Part shown: in pieces, positions 22,228 through 24,090 of the stretch
Layout of the letters: the number at the start of each line of letters is the position of its first letter
Numbering within the stretch: the first letter of the stretch is position 1
Source: JANWHF01 sp036276235
GTDB lineage: Bacteria; Planctomycetota; Phycisphaerae; Tepidisphaerales; Tepidisphaeraceae
Reading direction: 5' to 3'
Length of the DNA: 24,090 nt
Assembly: GCA_036276235.1 (NCBI GenBank)
Contig: DATBDZ010000126.1
Location: 1-24,090, forward strand
Translations under genes and position numbers: made by a program
Notes under the pieces: generated by a model
Told to the model about the DNA's origin: nothing
Seen by the model: the letters and a program-made list of their open reading frames with translations, nothing else
The model's database searches: none

Positions 22228-22986
22228 CTACAGCTTCACCTCATCTCCCACTCGCACGCCCAGCTGTTCGGCGGCAGATCCATCCCGCACGGCGATCTCC
22301 AGTAATCCGCTGCTGCCGATGAGGGCCAGCGCTTTTCCGGGCATCACATCCCAATAGGTTCGGCGGAGCTTGCCGATCGTTTGGCCGCGCACGATGACGA
22401 TCGGATCGCCCAGTTTTTTCACGCTGTCGTGAAGGATGTTTGTGGTGGCGTTGCCGAACTGGTCGATATGGATAACCGACCCTTGCCGCGCCGGATCGCG
22501 GCACGGGCGGATATCGAGCAGGATCGGCTGATCGATTGGCCGCGCGAGTTCGGCGATTGGCACTCCCGCCGCGATCATGCCGGCTGCCGGCGCCATGATA
22601 TCGCGGCCGTGAAACGTTTCGCTGGACCGCTGCGGCCGCCAGAGGAGCTCATGGGCATTGCCCGGCCCAAGCCGCCGCCAGGCCCAGGTAATCAGGCCGT
22701 TATCGGGGCAGACGATCGTCTGGCGATTGAGCTCGGCGACGAGAATTCGCCGATCGGTCCCCACACCGGGATCGACCACTGCCAGATGAACCGAGCCCGG
22801 CGGGAAGCCATCCACTGCCCGCTCCAGCGTGATCGAGCCGCAGAGAATGTCATGACGCGGAACATCATGTGTGACATCGATCAGGCGAACTTCGGGTGAG
22901 TGGGAAATCAGAACCGCCTTCATCGCGGCAACGTAGAAATCGCGAGTGCCGAAATCTGTCGTCAGCGTCACCAGCGGCCGGGGCAT
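22228..22986 (-). CDS. SAM hydroxide adenosyltransferase (DUF62 family)
   Basis: The 252-aa protein belongs to the DUF62 family, which hydrolyses S-adenosylmethionine to adenosine and methionine and is related to fluorinase and chlorinase. Family segments are LVTLTTDFGTRDFYVAAMKAV at the N-terminus, VRLIDVTHDVPRHD, VHLAVVDPGVGTDRR, CPDNGLITWA, FHGRDIMAPAAGMIA and the C-terminal VIHIDQFGNATTN. The Asp-Arg-His set associated with water activation in this family is probably present, but I assign it by family rather than structure. ATG 22986 gives the normal family start MPRPLVTL. A 152-codon upstream extension in the same frame overlaps pcm and is rejected. It is divergent from pcm with a 171-nt spacer. 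Confidence 0.93.
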   Translation of the reverse strand: MPRPLVTLTTDFGTRDFYVAAMKAVLISHSPEVRLIDVTHDVPRHDILCGSITLERAVDGFPPGSVHLAVVDPGVGTDRRILVAELNRQTIVCPDNGLITWAWRRLGPGNAHELLWRPQRSSETFHGRDIMAPAAGMIAAGVPIAELARPIDQPILLDIRPCRDPARQGSVIHIDQFGNATTNILHDSVKKLGDPIVIVRGQTIGKLRRTYWDVMPGKALALIGSSGLLEIAVRDGSAAEQLGVRVGDEVKL

Positions 22987-23008
22987 GTGTGGGAGAATAC
23001 TTTGGGAT

Positions 23009-23039
23009 AAGTGAAGAATGAAGAGTGAAGAACGAAGAG
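23009..23039. repeat. GTGAAGAATGAAGA purine-rich tandem repeat
   Basis: Imperfect tandem units of GTGAAGAATGAAGA type lie between the divergent SAM hydrolase and pcm genes. A similar but A-richer tract ends the window at 24060-24090. No coding or promoter function is apparent. Confidence 0.6.
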
Positions 23040-23140
23040 TTGGGCGCGTGAGTCTCAAAAGGTCAGTTGAGGCTTGGCGCGAGGGTTGCTGTGTGAGGGT
23101 TGCTGGATGACGATGACTCTTCTTTCGCGATGAAGTGGCG

Positions 23141-23146
23141 TACAAT
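23141..23146 (+). promoter_or_regulatory. Possible -10 box for pcm
   Basis: TACAAT lies 11 nt before the ATG at 23158. No good -35 is present at the usual distance. If this is the -10, the transcript would be almost leaderless, which is compatible with the absence of a Shine-Dalgarno here. Confidence 0.25.
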
Positions 23147-23157
23147 AAGTGCAACGT

Positions 23158-23823
23158 ATGAACGATTTGAACCTCAAGCCGTCGCCGCTGGAGCGGATGA
23201 TCCAGCAACAGGTTGTGGACCGGGGAATCCGCGATGAGCGGGTTCTGGCGGCGCTGCGAGCCGTTCCGCGGGCACAGTTCTTTCAGGAAGATCATCGCCG
23301 CGAGGCCTACGCCGACCGCTCGGCGGCAATCGGGCACGGGCAGACAATCAGCCAGCCGTACATGGTCGCGCTCATGACTCAGCGGCTGGAGCTTCAGCCT
23401 CACCATCGCGTGCTGGAACTGGGAACCGGCAGCGGCTACCAAACCGCGATTCTTGCCAAGCTCGCCGCCGAGGTATGGTCAATCGAGCGCGTGAAGCCGC
23501 TGCTCGATGAAGCCTTCGAGCGCCTGCTGACGATGAACATCCGCAACGTCCACTTCCGCTTCGGCGACGGCACGCTAGGCTGGCCCGACGCCGCGCCATT
23601 CGACCGTATTCTCATCGCCGCCGGTGCACCCCGCATCCCCGAAAAACTTCTTCGCGAGCAGCTCGCCGATGGCGGCCTTGCCGTCCTTCCATACGGCGCG
23701 GCAGACGAACAAATGCTGGTCGCCGTCCGCAAAGAGGGAACCGGCCTGCATACAACGGAAGTCTGCCCCTGCCGCTTTGTTAAGTTGATCGGCAAAGAGG
23801 GCTGGGAAGCGTCGGAAGAGTGA
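23158..23823 (+). CDS. pcm: Protein-L-isoaspartate O-methyltransferase
   Basis: Pcm uses SAM to methylate isoaspartyl residues in damaged cytosolic proteins so that they can revert to aspartate. The product is 221 aa. The family's preloop is GHGQTISQPYMVALM (59-73) and the SAM-binding motif I is VLELGTGSGYQTAILAKL (85-102). Acidic motif II (VWSIERVKPL) and the later FRFGDGTLGWPDAAPFDRILIAAGAP segment are also present. ATG at 23158 is used; a GTG three codons earlier is an alternative. It is divergent from the SAM hydrolase gene, so two SAM-consuming enzymes share an intergenic region, which may be coincidence. Two tRNA genes converge on its 3' end. Confidence 0.95.
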   Translation: MNDLNLKPSPLERMIQQQVVDRGIRDERVLAALRAVPRAQFFQEDHRREAYADRSAAIGHGQTISQPYMVALMTQRLELQPHHRVLELGTGSGYQTAILAKLAAEVWSIERVKPLLDEAFERLLTMNIRNVHFRFGDGTLGWPDAAPFDRILIAAGAPRIPEKLLREQLADGGLAVLPYGAADEQMLVAVRKEGTGLHTTEVCPCRFVKLIGKEGWEASEE

Positions 23824-23888
23824 ACGATCGGTGATTCGAAATGCACGTTCCGGATCGGGACGATCCGGCTCTCTTTCGGGTTTTGCAA

Positions 23889-23961
23889 CGCGCCGTGCAG
23901 GGATCGAACCTGCCATCTCCTGATTTGGAATCAAGCATCCCACCATTGGGACTGACGGCGC
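23889..23961 (-). tRNA. tRNA-Trp (anticodon CCA)
   Basis: Read on the minus strand, the 73-nt sequence folds with acceptor GCGCCGT/ACGGCGC, D-stem GTCC/GGAT, anticodon stem CTTGA/TCAGG with loop TTCCAAA (anticodon CCA), T-stem GCAGG/CCTGC with TTCGATC, and discriminator G as is usual for tRNA-Trp. CCA is not encoded. It lies 19 nt after tRNA-Pro and is probably cotranscribed with it. Confidence 0.95.
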
Positions 23962-23980
23962 AAATTCGCGTCGCAATAAG

Positions 23981-24054
23981 TCTGGGTAGAAGGATTCGAA
24001 CCTTCGGCCTCTCGCACCCGAAACGAGCGCTCTGCCAAACTGAGCTACACCCAG
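23981..24054 (-). tRNA. tRNA-Pro (anticodon CGG)
   Basis: On the minus strand the 74-nt sequence folds with acceptor CTGGGTG/TACCCAG (last pair G-U), D-stem GCTC/GAGC, anticodon stem CTCGT/GCGAG with loop TTCGGGT (anticodon CGG), T-stem GAAGG/CCTTC with TTCGAAT, and discriminator A. CCA is not encoded. Confidence 0.95.
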
Positions 24055-24056
24055 GT

Positions 24057-24090
24057 GGGAATGAAAAATGAAAAGTGATAAATGAAAAAT
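24057..24090. repeat. A-rich ATGAAAAATGAAAAG tandem tract at the window edge
   Basis: Imperfect repeats of TGAAAA(A/G)TGA follow the tRNA-Pro gene, upstream of it in the sense of transcription. The tract is truncated by the window end. Confidence 0.5.

Noticed and set aside
22987..23442. 152-codon N-terminal extension of the SAM hydrolase
   Set aside because: It overlaps the pcm coding region antisense and precedes the normal family start at MPRPLVTL.

Overview
The window looks like chromosomal DNA from a GC-rich member of the Planctomycetota, probably class Phycisphaerae. This is inferred from two large secreted proteins whose N-termini end in the planctomycete 'LE.R.LLSA' motif, from PPC, malectin, LamG and PA14 surface domains, and from a candidate LPPA-type C-terminal sorting tail. 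Ribosome binding sites are often weak or absent. No rRNA, phage or CRISPR is visible. The tRNAs do not encode CCA.

Layout. 1-3566 (minus) is the N-terminal 1188 residues of a giant surface protein (PQQ-like propeller, FN3, LamG, DUF1349-like, PA14) that runs off the left edge. A tRNA-Arg(CCG) at 4010-4083, with a possible overlapping small ORF, precedes a 968-aa PPC/EF-loop/malectin surface protein (4101-7007, minus). 7260-9595 (minus) holds a TPR-YggX fusion, folE and a membrane-anchored C39-like peptidase. 9855-11711 (minus) is a GT-C type membrane glycosyltransferase, divergent from a small exported protein at 11918-12637. 12507-16377 (minus) is a likely pentose-degradation cluster: an FAH-family 2-keto-3-deoxypentonate dehydratase candidate, a 2,5-dioxovalerate dehydrogenase and a GH43 glycosidase. 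16772-17896 (plus) is a protein made of three tandem YbjQ/UPF0145 domains. 18057-22015 (minus) carries bioD and bioA separated by a complete IS4-family insertion sequence. 22228-22986 (minus) is a SAM hydroxide adenosyltransferase (DUF62), divergent from pcm (23158-23823). tRNA-Trp(CCA) and tRNA-Pro(CGG) close the window on the minus strand.

The most unusual general property is the density of hairpin-forming repeats. Many intergenic gaps carry a different palindromic repeat: the GGAGACAGGAGCC type, the CCGTCATGCTGAGG type, the CCCTCTCCCC element (two full copies in opposite orientation plus a fragment inside the bioD 5' end), the GTGGCACGGGTT type, a GTAGGG-headed family with different but self-complementary stems, and a GCCGCTTGCGGC type. 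The IS landed exactly inside one of these palindromes and left an 11-bp target duplication with one mismatch.

How the genes work together. GH43, the dehydratase candidate and the dehydrogenase fit release of pentose from plant polysaccharide and its non-phosphorylative oxidation to 2-oxoglutarate. BioA and BioD catalyse consecutive steps of biotin synthesis. FolE starts the pterin pathway. The remaining genes are housekeeping (Pcm, SAM hydrolase) or of unknown role. I see no clear undescribed defence or biosynthetic system. The best novelty candidates are the repeat families, the triple-YbjQ protein and the TPR-YggX fusion with two CxxC pairs.
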